Shown: positions 1 to 7,404 of the stretch, one piece after another
Numbering within the stretch: position 1 is the stretch's first letter
Layout: every line of letters starts with the position of its first letter
From: Bdellovibrionales bacterium
GTDB taxonomy: Bacteria > Bdellovibrionota > UBA1018 > CAIMNF01
Assembly: GCA_947457605.1 (NCBI GenBank)
Contig: CANGWP010000027.1
Span: forward strand, 1-19,255
DNA: 19,255 nucleotides
Direction: 5' to 3'
Notes under the pieces: generated by a model
The model's input: the letters and a program-made list of their open reading frames with translations, nothing else
What the model was told of the DNA's origin: nothing
Database searches by the model: none
Made by a program: the position numbers and the translations under genes

Positions 1-1
1 A

Positions 2-649
2 AATGTTCGCTTTCTCAACCCGAAGCGGGAATCGAAGACACAGGGGTTCACTGATGAGGAAGTACAAAAGGTCTTGAAAGGCCCCGACCTTCACACCCGT
101 TCTGGCAGCCTCCATTATGCGATTCTGATGGTTCTGTTTTACTGCGGACTTCGGCGTTCTGAGCTTTGCGACCTGCGAATGAACCAGATTCAAACGGAAC
201 GCGGATACCGTTTTTTTCGCCTTCGAGGAAAGGGAAACGCCGAGCGGATTGTGGTGATTCGAGATCCCGTTTGGAATGCGATTGAGCACTATCTTTATGT
301 GAATCGGAAGACCCCTGGGGGTGACCATCCACTCTTTACACCCATTCGCAACAACAGGACATTCCGGATAGAAAAACCGATCGACTCTTCACTTGTATTT
401 TACATCGTTCGAAAGTACTCCAACCTCGCTGGAATCACCCATCGTGTATCACCCCACTCTTGTCGGGCCACCGCAATTTCAAACGCTCGCGATCACAATG
501 TTCCGGACCGCGCGATCCAGGAGTTTGCCGGATGGTCGACAACCACAATGATCACTCGGTACGACAAACGGAAAAGCAGTCTTGAAAAATCCGCGGTTCA
601 CTCGATCGACTACGGACAAACGGAACGCAAGTTCCCGAAACCAAACTAG
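2..649 (+). CDS. Tyrosine recombinase/integrase, C-terminal catalytic part (5' end outside window)
   Basis: The frame is open from base 2, so the gene begins upstream of the window and the N-terminal core-binding domain is missing here. The visible 215 residues hold the whole catalytic domain of the phage integrase/Xer family. The usual opening FTDEEVQKVL is followed by GLRRSEL (first catalytic Arg), a GKGNAERIV beta-hairpin Lys, the HSCR box (His-x-x-Arg), GWS (Trp at the second His position) and TRYDKR (nucleophilic Tyr). No catalytic residue is lost, so the enzyme looks active. The family breaks and rejoins DNA at short inverted-repeat sites through a 3'-phosphotyrosine. A dif-like inverted repeat lies 71 bases downstream (721-748). 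It could be a Xer-type chromosome/plasmid resolvase or a mobile-element integrase; the missing N-terminus prevents a decision. Confidence 0.93.
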   Translation, partial: NVRFLNPKRESKTQGFTDEEVQKVLKGPDLHTRSGSLHYAILMVLFYCGLRRSELCDLRMNQIQTERGYRFFRLRGKGNAERIVVIRDPVWNAIEHYLYVNRKTPGGDHPLFTPIRNNRTFRIEKPIDSSLVFYIVRKYSNLAGITHRVSPHSCRATAISNARDHNVPDRAIQEFAGWSTTTMITRYDKRKSSLEKSAVHSIDYGQTERKFPKPN

Positions 650-720
650 CCCCCTTTTTTTCAACCCCGATTTCAAAAATTTTTTCGATTTTGCTGACCT
701 CGATTGAGTGGCGTTCTTGA

Positions 721-748
721 ATTCACGATAAGAAAAGTTATCGCGAAT
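721..748. repeat. dif-like 11-6-11 inverted repeat, candidate recombinase site
   Basis: The left arm ATTCACGATAA (721-731) and right arm TTATCGCGAAT (738-748) flank the 6-base spacer GAAAAG. The arms are inverted copies with a single mismatch (725 against 744). Known Xer dif sites have exactly this layout of 11-base arms and a 6-base centre, with ATAA and TTAT at the inner ends, as here. It lies 71 bases after the recombinase stop and upstream of the next gene. The arms are AT-rich and no T tract follows, so it does not look like an intrinsic terminator. Alternatively it is an operator for the downstream gene. Recombinase binding is inferred, not shown. Confidence 0.45.
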
Positions 749-776
749 AAAATGAATTTAGATTTGAAAATAAAGC

Positions 777-793
777 CAAAATGCGCCATTTTG
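777..793. repeat. 7-base perfect inverted repeat in the TauE-gene leader
   Basis: CAAAATG (777-783) and CATTTTG (787-793) are perfect inverted copies around CGC. The repeat sits about 10 bases before the ribosome binding site of the gene at 820. It could be a small operator or an mRNA hairpin in the leader. It is short and AT-rich, so chance is possible. Confidence 0.25.
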
Positions 794-802
794 AATGATC
801 CC

Positions 803-811
803 AGAAAGGAG
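803..811 (+). promoter_or_regulatory. Ribosome binding site for the TauE/SafE-like gene
   Basis: AGAAAGGAG lies 8 bases before ATG 820, a near-ideal Shine-Dalgarno sequence and spacing. It fixes the start of the downstream gene and argues against the overlapping longer reading frames in the other two plus-strand frames. Confidence 0.7.
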
Positions 812-819
812 TTCACCGT

Positions 820-1194
820 ATGCTTTGGCTAGGAATGATTGGAATCGGCGGATTGGCTGGAGTGCTCTCCGGGCTGTTTGGAATCGGAGGCGGAATCGTT
901 CTTGTTCCGGCGCTTGTGTTCTTCTTCAAGTTTCCTCAGCATGCGGCAAGTGGAACTTCTCTCGCTGCGATGCTTTTACCGGTGGGCGCATTGGGCGTAT
1001 GGCAATATTTTCAGGCCGGGAAAATCGGCACCGACAATCTTCGTTATGGCGCCTGGATTGCGCTTGGAATGTTTGCGGGCGCGTATCTTGGGTCGAAGAT
1101 CGCAGTGGGCTTGGATGTGCGATGGCTCCAACGGCTTTTCGCGGCCCTACTCACATTCGCTGCGATTCGGCTCGTGTCTCAGTCCATGCGGTAG
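820..1194 (+). CDS. Half-size TauE/SafE family membrane protein
   Basis: The 124-residue protein is mostly hydrophobic, with about four membrane segments. Its first segment carries the glycine-rich signature GLFGIGGGIVLVPAL, and TSLAAMLLPVGALG follows. This is the repeat unit of the TauE/SafE (DUF81) family of predicted sulfite/organosulfonate or other anion exporters. Full-length members of about 250 residues contain two such repeats. Single-repeat members like this one exist as their own genes and may act as homodimers. ATG 820 has a strong ribosome binding site. The 3' end overlaps the minus-strand remnant gene by 16 bases. The substrate cannot be read from the sequence, and no sulfur-metabolism gene is nearby. 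Confidence 0.85.
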   Translation: MLWLGMIGIGGLAGVLSGLFGIGGGIVLVPALVFFFKFPQHAASGTSLAAMLLPVGALGVWQYFQAGKIGTDNLRYGAWIALGMFAGAYLGSKIAVGLDVRWLQRLFAALLTFAAIRLVSQSMR

Positions 1195-1707
1195 GCGGTT
1201 CTGTACTTTTTATGGCGAAACAGGAATTTCATGCCCACGCTGTTTCCAACAAACCCAAGATTGAATTTTTGGGTCCCATCGAAGAACTTGTTTTCCATTT
1301 TGTGGTACCCAACCCGGTTCTCGTAGAAGATGCCGAATTTTTCATTTTTTGAGTTAATTTCAATTCGATTCGCACTCATAATCCTTGATCTCAACGCTAT
1401 AGCGCGAAGACTGGAAACTGATGTCAGAGTTGAAATACCGGGTAATGGAGTGGCTTGCGTAAAACCGGATTTTCCATGCTCCAGCGGGGGTATCGTTTTT
1501 TTGTGTTTCTCGAAAAACAGAACAAAAGCCCCGATCAACAAAGAGCATATCCTCCTCGGGAAGGGCAGCCAATTTCAAGGAGGGCGTGGCTTCAGCCTTA
1601 TGGGACTGTCCCTCACAAAATTCATTGAGGTTAAGCGCCTCAAAAGCCAGACCTTCGGTCGCAAACCAAAAGTTGAGCAGCAACGGAATCCATGGGGTAT
1701 TTTTCAT
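1179..1707 (-). pseudogene. Probable internally deleted outer-membrane beta-barrel protein gene
   Basis: The upstream frame starts at ATG 1707, which has GGAG 8 bases before it (ATG 1716 is too close to that site). It encodes a signal peptide beginning MKNTPWIPLLLNFWF and ends at TGA 1360 after barrel-like strands such as AWKIRFYASHSITRYF and SSRYSVEIKDYE. The next frame overlaps by 20 bases (ATG 1379) and encodes NRIEINSKNEKFGIFYENR, FFDGTQKFNLGF and GNSVGMKFLF, alternating-residue strands ending in an aromatic like the last strands of a barrel. I recall these two segments as the beginning and end of one outer-membrane protein family of roughly 300 residues in Bdellovibrio-like genomes, with a long middle missing here. 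The junction is out of frame. Less likely, these are two independent small coupled genes. Confidence 0.5.
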
Positions 1708-1773
1708 TCGAGCCATCTCCGGCTCGAACGCTAACCCAATGGATTTCGTTTATTAATATTTTTAATTTAATAA

Positions 1774-2139
1774 TTAATTATGCGCGACCGGGGGTTTAAT
1801 CCGATTGGATTGATCCAATAAAACAACCTTCGGTTGATGCGCTTCAATTTCCGACCCGTTCAAACCCACATAGGCGCAAATGATGACAAGATCGCCCGGC
1901 TTGCAAAGATGAGCCGCGGCTCCATTGATGCAGATCACGCCCGAACCGCGAGGCCCTTCGATTGCATAGGTGGAAAAGCGGTTTCCGTTGGAGACATCGT
2001 AAACCTCAACGCGCTCGTGGATCAGGATGCCGGCGGCGTCGAGAAGATTGCGATCAATGGTGATGGAACCCTCATAATCAAGGTTGGCTTCGGTGACGGT
2101 CGCACGGTGAAGTTTTGCTTTTAAAAACGTATAGATCAT
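1774..2139 (-). CDS. panD: Aspartate 1-decarboxylase precursor
   Basis: PanD is the pyruvoyl-dependent enzyme that converts L-aspartate to beta-alanine for pantothenate and coenzyme A synthesis in the cytoplasm. The 121-residue product shows KAKLHRATVT, then YEGSIT, where the Gly24-Ser25 bond is self-cleaved so that Ser25 becomes the pyruvoyl group. RVEVYDVSNGNRFSTY, GSGVICINGAAAHL and GDLVIICAY follow as in the family. I use ATG 2139 rather than TTG 2145 because it places the cleavage site at residues 24-25, the same numbering as the E. coli enzyme. No other pantothenate gene is in the window. It diverges from the SGNH hydrolase gene across 55 bases that contain overlapping inverted repeats. 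Confidence 0.96.
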   Translation of the reverse strand: MIYTFLKAKLHRATVTEANLDYEGSITIDRNLLDAAGILIHERVEVYDVSNGNRFSTYAIEGPRGSGVICINGAAAHLCKPGDLVIICAYVGLNGSEIEAHQPKVVLLDQSNRIKPPVAHN

Positions 2140-2142
2140 TCG

Positions 2143-2177
2143 CAAGGTTCTACCCTTGAATCAGGGTCGGTTCAAGG
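2143..2177. promoter_or_regulatory. Overlapping inverted repeats between divergent panD and hydrolase genes
   Basis: CCTTGAA (2154-2160) and TTCAAGG (2171-2177) are perfect inverted copies 10 bases apart. CAAGG (2143-2147) also pairs with CCTTG (2154-2158), so the middle arm can pair on either side. The arrangement in a 55-base divergent gap suggests an operator or mutually exclusive hairpins in the leaders. No protein can be named and chance is not excluded. Confidence 0.3.
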
Positions 2178-2194
2178 CTAAGGTGCGAGGGCGT

Positions 2195-2866
2195 ATGAAG
2201 ATTTTTTTCCCGTTTCTTCTGTTTTTTGGAGCTCTTTCCAGTCACGCCTCTGCAATCCACGCGAATGGAGAGCCGAGAATTCTGGTGATCGGCGATTCCC
2301 ATGCGGTTGGCCCGTTTGGACGCCTACTGGTGGATGACCTGAAGCAAGTCACCCCGAGAAGTTCAATCTACGCAAGTTGCGGAACGGTGGCATCCAGCTG
2401 GTTTGTCGGTTCGAAAACACGGTGTGGCTTTTTCTTCAAGACTGAACAAGGCAAGACGCTTCAAGGCCGTGTTGGAAATACTCCGAAGCTCCCTGGAATG
2501 TTGGCCACCCTGAAGCCGGATCTTCTGGTCGTTGAGCTTTCCGGGAACTACATCAAGGGCTTTGATGAAGCGACTGCCATTGCAGACATGAAAAAAATCA
2601 TCGAACTGATCAAAGATCAGCCCATTGCCTGCCTTTGGGTAAGCGCTCCGGATTCCAGAATCAAGCGTACAGAACGATCAAGTTTGTTTTCATGGGTGAT
2701 GGAAGCTGTCGGGGACCGATGTACCGTAATCGACGGTCGTGCGCACACCCATTATCCGGAGCACGAGGGTGATGGGATTCACTATTCCCGCGAATCGGAT
2801 GTGAGAGCATGGGTGGACGCAGTGGTCGCCGAGGCAAAGCATATCCTCAAAGAAGCTTCTTACTGA
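2195..2866 (+). CDS. Exported SGNH/GDSL-family hydrolase
   Basis: This 223-residue protein starts with a signal peptide (MKIFFPFLLFFGALSSHASA), then a compact SGNH fold. Block I is VIGDSH with nucleophile Ser35. An SCG (61-63) may be the block II glycine region. ELSGN gives block III Asn118, and DGIH (193-196) supplies the catalytic Asp193 and His196. The family hydrolyses esters, including acyl groups on lipids and acetyl groups on cell-wall polysaccharide; the substrate here is unknown. I choose ATG 2195, preceded by GAGGG, over TTG 2156 because only the former places the signal peptide at the N-terminus. Its 3' end overlaps the convergent GNAT-like gene by 20 bases. It is probably periplasmic or secreted. 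Confidence 0.85.
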   Translation: MKIFFPFLLFFGALSSHASAIHANGEPRILVIGDSHAVGPFGRLLVDDLKQVTPRSSIYASCGTVASSWFVGSKTRCGFFFKTEQGKTLQGRVGNTPKLPGMLATLKPDLLVVELSGNYIKGFDEATAIADMKKIIELIKDQPIACLWVSAPDSRIKRTERSSLFSWVMEAVGDRCTVIDGRAHTHYPEHEGDGIHYSRESDVRAWVDAVVAEAKHILKEASY

Positions 2867-3839
2867 ACACTCCATACCGATGCTCCCAAATCATCAGTGA
2901 CTCAGCCTTCGAGAGCAAGGATTCGCTGGGGGCTCCCCTGCGAATCAGCGCCGACACCACGCGATTGATGCCTTTTTCATTTGCAAGGCTTATTGCGTGA
3001 TGAATCCCAAAGCTGGCAAGTCCGGCCTTTTGATATTCGGGTAGGACCGCTATGGTCTTGCAAACAAGGTATCCTTGATCCGGAAAAGTAAAGAAATAGC
3101 CCACCTCTTGGCCCCTTGGATTCAGAATGAAAAAACTGAACTCGGACAGGAGCGAGGAGTGCTTTGGAATGTTTAAAGTCGTATAGGCTCGAAAGTCGAA
3201 GGGTTCTGAGAGGAAGGATTCCTGAAAAGAACTTGAATTGATTCGGAACAACGCCCGAAGATCCGGGGACTCCGCACCGCTAAACTCTATGGGTCGGGTT
3301 TTGAAGCCGGATGCCAGGGCTTCGTCATATCTCCTCTGGGAGAAAGGCAGGACCAGCCTTGGATCACGAAATGCCCTGGAGTGATATTCTTCGAGCAATT
3401 CATAACCGGAACCTTGGAGCCAGGCGATGAAACCTTTCCTCCGGGGCGGCTCCCATGAGAAGACGGGAGAGGCCTCGGGGTCATTCCCCTCATCCAAACG
3501 GAGGCGATACTCAAACAGGGTGGAATAGTTCACAGGCCCGACGACATGATCCGCACCTTGGGAGGAGAGCCAGAGTTCGGCGCTCGCAAGGAGCCCTTTC
3601 GCGCATTCGCGATTCAAAACATCAGATCCGCAATTCACGTCAAAAAAGCCAAAATAGCCACGTTTCGGATCGCTTGCGGAAAGATTTGCCGAAATTCTTC
3701 CGACGACCGTGCCCTGAAGAAGCGCCAAAAAATGGTTCCTTTTGAATTCAAAGGGATAAGTGAGTGCCGCGCGTTCCCCCTCGGTTCTGGCAAAGGTTTT
3801 GACCAGACTGTCCTGACCCGTCTCCTGAAACTGAATCAA
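2847..3839 (-). CDS. GNAT-like acyltransferase, last gene of the six-gene operon
   Basis: The 330-residue protein has an N-terminal part with HVVGPVNYSTLFEY (98-111), a pattern of double-GNAT-like proteins of the YghO kind. The C-terminal part, around KTIAVLPEYQKAGLASFG (261-278), resembles the acyl-CoA-binding motif A of GNAT acetyltransferases, although the usual Q/R-x-x-G-x-G/A is degenerate. It would transfer an acyl group from acyl-CoA to an amine or other acceptor. The start is TTG 3839, overlapping the previous stop as TTGA. A strong AGGGGAGGTG ends 8 bases upstream, with its GGAGG core 10 bases from the TTG. Being coupled to the operon, it is likely the acylating or finishing enzyme of that pathway; the substrate is inferred only from context. 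Confidence 0.75.
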   Translation of the reverse strand: MIQFQETGQDSLVKTFARTEGERAALTYPFEFKRNHFLALLQGTVVGRISANLSASDPKRGYFGFFDVNCGSDVLNRECAKGLLASAELWLSSQGADHVVGPVNYSTLFEYRLRLDEGNDPEASPVFSWEPPRRKGFIAWLQGSGYELLEEYHSRAFRDPRLVLPFSQRRYDEALASGFKTRPIEFSGAESPDLRALFRINSSSFQESFLSEPFDFRAYTTLNIPKHSSLLSEFSFFILNPRGQEVGYFFTFPDQGYLVCKTIAVLPEYQKAGLASFGIHHAISLANEKGINRVVSALIRRGAPSESLLSKAESLMIWEHRYGVFSKKLL

Positions 3840-6553
3840 AGGATTTTCACCTCCCCTTTTCCGGCATCGATTCGCACTCTCTGGCCGGATTTCAGCTTTT
3901 CCATGAGACCACCCGAAATTCCTACAATGGTTGGAAGTCCGAGTTCCCTCGCAACCACCGCAGAATGGGACAATAGGCTTCCTCGTTCAATCAAGAGCCC
4001 GGAGCATGATGGGTAAAGAGGAACCCAGCCCGGATCGGTTCTCGAGGTCACAAGAATCTCCCCCTGAAGGCCTGCTGTGTCTTTCAGTTCATGGGCTACG
4101 CGAACCACTCCCTCGACCACTCCCGGGCAACAGGGGGTGCCATACAGCAAGGATGGGTCAGTGCTCCTCGGCGTGAGATCCCGGAGCAAGTCGGACTCCA
4201 GCAAAACCGAAGGATACTTCAGTGAAACTCCCACAGCTCCAAATGTCACAAATCGATCCGGAGGCGCTGGAGACTTTCGATACCCTTCAAAAACCGGCTT
4301 CCGCAAGGCAACCAGACCTGCCGGAGAATGCGTGGGCAGACGCCCCTCTACAAATGCAATGATCTCATCGACCGTGAGATAGAAAATATCGAATTCCGAC
4401 TCGAGCAATCCAAGCTTCACCAGATTTCCGCCTACGGCACGCATCAAGTGCCGGACCAATCCATAACTCTTGGTTCGATCAAAACGCAAATCCTCGCGAT
4501 TCCGAACAGCCTTTCGAGTGTGCAATAGCACCCAGAAGTAAATGATCTTGCGAATTCCCTTGAGACGGGCATGTACCCTTGCCTCCGCCACATCCCGGAT
4601 CAATCGCTCTCTTTCCGTCATTCGATCGATGGAATACGCTTTCATTCGGATGTAGCTTGCGACCATTCCGATCACAAAAGCCGGATCGTCATTGAGATCC
4701 CGCTCCTCAAACTTCAATTCATTCACACATCGAAACCCGTACAGGTCAAGAAACTCTCGAAATCTCGAAAGGACCTCCTGATTGGCGCCTGCCTGAAGAT
4801 CAGCCCATACTTTTTCCGGGGGATCCGAGACAAAACGTTCGCGGAAAGAAGGAGCTCCTAGGTCGATCGTTTCCGCAATCCTCATCAACGCTTTTGTGGG
4901 TTCGGTGCTTTCAAGGTCGCCTTGTCCGCAAAGCAGATCGTTCTGAAGAGAGTCTGGTTCACTTTCCTCCTTCATCCAGTTCGCAGTGAGTTTTTTCAGC
5001 ACTCCGAAAAAGACCATGCATAGAAAGTCATTCACAATCGGGGCCTTCCATCTTGGAAGCAACTCGCGCTGAAGCTCAAGATAGTAGGCGATTTGCTTTG
5101 AGAGGGACCAGGATCTGAAATCCTGCTTTCTCGCCTCTTGATACACCCGGTTGAAGTGATGCTTGAAGTCCGCAATGATCGCATCACTCCTGAAAAAGCG
5201 ATAAAGCGACATGAGGGTCAAGCGCAACTTGAAGAGTGCTCCATAAGTTGGCGGAGTCTTTGCGAAATCGAAAATTTTCTGATGCTCAACGGAGAGGGAT
5301 TTCTTTACTCCCATCATGGTTTCCATGAAGGATGGATTGCTTGCCGAGCCTGGCATGCAAAGCAGGAGTTGATACCAGTTGATCAAATTGTAATAGATCC
5401 TGCCCCGGATGAGTCCAAGCATGTTTCTGAATCTGGGTTCTTGCTCCAGCAGGATGCTCTCCGGGACTTGCATCATCTCCGCAAATTGCCGATACACGTG
5501 TTGATATGCATGACTCGCATACGAAAAGGTGAATGGAGATGTGACCCCGCTATAGCTTTCAATGATGTTGGAATTATCCCAGAGCGTCGGCTCTTCCCCA
5601 CGGGTCTGGACATCATGAAAGGCCTCGGGTGGCAAAGAGGTGATCGGGCGCATCTGAACAAAATGAATCCCCCGCTCATCCATCGCCCACTCAATGTCTT
5701 GAGGAGCTCCGGCGATCCCTTCGAGACGCAAAGCAGCCTTGCACAATTCCTGAAGTTTCTCACAGGCAATGCTGGATTCGCCTGCCCTTCCCTCGGGCAA
5801 CTTCCCTTTGATGAGGCCGCCATTTTCGCCTCTGAAATAGGCAAAGTGCTTCTCTCCTACCACACTTTTTTTGATCTCAAGTGTCGTACGATCGATCTCG
5901 AAGTGATCCGAAACAAGATCGCCGCTCACAAGGCCCTCCCCCAAGCCAAAAACCGAATCGATCCAGAGATGATCCCGATCCAGAGGATTCATAGGATTCC
6001 GCGTGAACAACACCCCTGAGGCCCGGGCTTCAACCATTCGCTGCAAAATGACACCCATTTTTTGTCCCGACGCAGGAAACCCGCGCTCCTGGCGATACCG
6101 CTGTACCCTCTCCGACCAAGCTGAGGCCCAACATCTGCGGATCGCCAGTGAAACCTCTTCCATTCCCCTAACAAAGAGGAAGCTTGAAAACTGGCCTGCA
6201 AAAGAATGGTCTGAGGAATCTTCATCGAGGCCGCTCGATCGAATCGCGAGGTTCTCGTTTTCCCACCCGAGGGTCTCAAGCCTGGACTTCAATCGTGTTT
6301 CGAATTCGGCTGAAAGAGGAATTCGCAAGAACGCTTCCTCGATCCTTGCCTCCAGCTCCTTGAAGGTCCCGGAGGAACTCACGAGTTCCCCAAGCCCACT
6401 GGATTTCAAGTGTGCATCCAGCACCGTGCTCGGAATGCAAAACCACTCGGGAGCGGGAATATCAGAGCGGCTCAGTACTGCCAGGTTTCTGGCCTTTCCA
6501 CCACCAAAGAGTCTGAAGTCCTGATCCTGGCTGTCCTGATCCAAGAAAATCAT
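3836..6553 (-). CDS. PEP-synthase-like / rifampin-phosphotransferase-like dikinase, no PEP-binding barrel
   Basis: The 905-residue protein has the N-terminal ATP-grasp domain of pyruvate phosphate dikinases: GGGKARNLAVL (17-27), AIRSSGLDEDSSDHSFAGQ near 103-121, LQRMVEARASGVLFTRNP, FGLGEGLVSGD and QDIEWA...QMRPIT. A long middle domain begins with SNIIESYSGVTSPFTFSY. The C-terminal swivelling domain holds the phospho-carrier His863 in GSLLSHSAVVARELGLPTIVG. The C-terminal PEP/pyruvate barrel of true PEP synthase or PPDK is absent. The layout is that of rifampin phosphotransferase, which uses ATP plus water to phosphorylate a substrate held by the middle domain and releases AMP and phosphate. 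By analogy it phosphorylates the pathway intermediate here; drug inactivation is less likely in this operon. It overlaps both neighbours by 4 bases. Confidence 0.88.
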   Translation of the reverse strand: MIFLDQDSQDQDFRLFGGGKARNLAVLSRSDIPAPEWFCIPSTVLDAHLKSSGLGELVSSSGTFKELEARIEEAFLRIPLSAEFETRLKSRLETLGWENENLAIRSSGLDEDSSDHSFAGQFSSFLFVRGMEEVSLAIRRCWASAWSERVQRYRQERGFPASGQKMGVILQRMVEARASGVLFTRNPMNPLDRDHLWIDSVFGLGEGLVSGDLVSDHFEIDRTTLEIKKSVVGEKHFAYFRGENGGLIKGKLPEGRAGESSIACEKLQELCKAALRLEGIAGAPQDIEWAMDERGIHFVQMRPITSLPPEAFHDVQTRGEEPTLWDNSNIIESYSGVTSPFTFSYASHAYQHVYRQFAEMMQVPESILLEQEPRFRNMLGLIRGRIYYNLINWYQLLLCMPGSASNPSFMETMMGVKKSLSVEHQKIFDFAKTPPTYGALFKLRLTLMSLYRFFRSDAIIADFKHHFNRVYQEARKQDFRSWSLSKQIAYYLELQRELLPRWKAPIVNDFLCMVFFGVLKKLTANWMKEESEPDSLQNDLLCGQGDLESTEPTKALMRIAETIDLGAPSFRERFVSDPPEKVWADLQAGANQEVLSRFREFLDLYGFRCVNELKFEERDLNDDPAFVIGMVASYIRMKAYSIDRMTERERLIRDVAEARVHARLKGIRKIIYFWVLLHTRKAVRNREDLRFDRTKSYGLVRHLMRAVGGNLVKLGLLESEFDIFYLTVDEIIAFVEGRLPTHSPAGLVALRKPVFEGYRKSPAPPDRFVTFGAVGVSLKYPSVLLESDLLRDLTPRSTDPSLLYGTPCCPGVVEGVVRVAHELKDTAGLQGEILVTSRTDPGWVPLYPSCSGLLIERGSLLSHSAVVARELGLPTIVGISGGLMEKLKSGQRVRIDAGKGEVKIL
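3848..3857 (-). promoter_or_regulatory. Ribosome binding site deciding the TTG start of the GNAT-like gene
   Basis: On the minus strand, AGGGGAGGTG lies just upstream of TTG 3839, with the GGAGG core 10 bases away, inside the last codons of the preceding gene. It supports the TTG as a true start, translated by coupling, rather than a later internal ATG. Confidence 0.6.
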
Positions 6554-7404
6554 TGGAAACTCCCGACAATGGGAACACCCCAGATCGCAAGCAAAAGAAA
6601 CAAGGTTACGAAGCCTTCAATCCATTTGAATTTCCGCGGTGCCCACCAAAGCAGGGTAAGAAGCAGAAGAATCAAGACATAGAGAGGGCCCAATAGCATC
6701 AGGAGTCCGAGCTGCTCCCCGGACTTGTACGCAAGTCCGAGCAAAATCAGCAAAAGGAAGGAGGTCTTTTCTTTCCCGTACCGGCGCAAGTAGGTATTCA
6801 ACACGGGATGTGCCGAGGGATCCAATTTTCTCCCGACCTCAAATGCGAAAAATGAGAAAAGCAGCAGGCCGGAAAGCCAAACGAACTCTTTGCTCTCAAT
6901 GCAATCGGGCAAAAAACATTCGAGAACGAACGCGGTCATGGGAATGATGATGAACTGATGAGTGGCCGCGTACATCAAGGGACGTCGGGAGAGCCAGTCC
7001 TTCACATAAAACTCTTTGAACATCAGGAACAGGTAAAAGGCACCAACGGCAAAATAGAGCCCGGCTTTCAGGCTGACAATCATCGTGGCAAGAATGGATA
7101 CGGCCACCATGAATGCATTGAAAATCCTGATGAATCCCACGAACTCCTCCAGAGTGAAGAGTCCACGGGGAAGCGGGCGTTCAGGGTGAGCGACCTTGTC
7201 TTTTTCAAAATCCTTTAGCTCATCCATGAAACGAATCTGGGCAAGAAAAACCATTCCGCCGAACAGGGAAAGGAGGATCGGAATCCATCCAGGATTTGAA
7301 TTTCCGGATATCTTTTTTGCGCTCATGGTGATCCCGAGTGCAATCAGAAAGTTCGGGATCACGGGAAACCGTTCCGTAAGGTAAATGCCCCATCTTGACT
7401 TCAT
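6550..7404 (-). CDS. UbiA-superfamily membrane enzyme with altered second motif
   Basis: The 284-residue protein has about eight or nine membrane segments. The first cytoplasmic loop carries MDELKDFEKD (Asp61, Asp65, Asp69), then HPERPLPRG (73-81), matching the first Asp-rich motif and following basic loop of UbiA prenyltransferases, which bind Mg-pyrophosphate. The second Asp-rich motif (usually D-x-x-x-D) is replaced by EVGRKLD (189-195) followed by TYLRRYG, as in an outlying UbiA subgroup. UbiA enzymes transfer prenyl groups to aromatic or polar acceptors inside the membrane. With the changed motif, a different lipid donor is possible. The start ATG 7404 overlaps the ligase stop and its own stop overlaps the dikinase start, both as ATGA. 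It likely anchors the pathway in the inner membrane. Confidence 0.8.
   Translation of the reverse strand: MKSRWGIYLTERFPVIPNFLIALGITMSAKKISGNSNPGWIPILLSLFGGMVFLAQIRFMDELKDFEKDKVAHPERPLPRGLFTLEEFVGFIRIFNAFMVAVSILATMIVSLKAGLYFAVGAFYLFLMFKEFYVKDWLSRRPLMYAATHQFIIIPMTAFVLECFLPDCIESKEFVWLSGLLLFSFFAFEVGRKLDPSAHPVLNTYLRRYGKEKTSFLLLILLGLAYKSGEQLGLLMLLGPLYVLILLLLTLLWWAPRKFKWIEGFVTLFLLLAIWGVPIVGSFQ

Noticed and set aside
650..690. T-rich runs after the recombinase stop as an intrinsic terminator.
   Set aside because: No GC-rich stem precedes the T runs; only AT-rich self-complementarity is present.
795..1352. Long plus-strand frames overlapping the TauE/SafE gene in other phases.
   Set aside because: Their translations are Trp/Arg/Ser-rich without family features, whereas the 820-1194 frame has a strong ribosome binding site and a recognisable family motif.
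1768..1790. A second dif-like sequence, TTATGCGCGACC after an AT-rich stretch, at the end of panD.
   Set aside because: The left arm does not end in ATAA at the right distance, and the bases encode the conserved-frame C-terminus of PanD; likely coincidence.
5138..6019. A 293-codon open frame on the plus strand opposite the dikinase gene.
   Set aside because: It is antisense to the well-supported dikinase, its translation is rich in scattered His, Arg and Ile with no domain, and it is explained by codon bias of the opposite strand.
3836..6553. Annotation as genuine phosphoenolpyruvate synthase (ppsA).
   Set aside because: The C-terminal PEP/pyruvate-binding barrel is absent and the protein sits inside a tailoring-enzyme operon.
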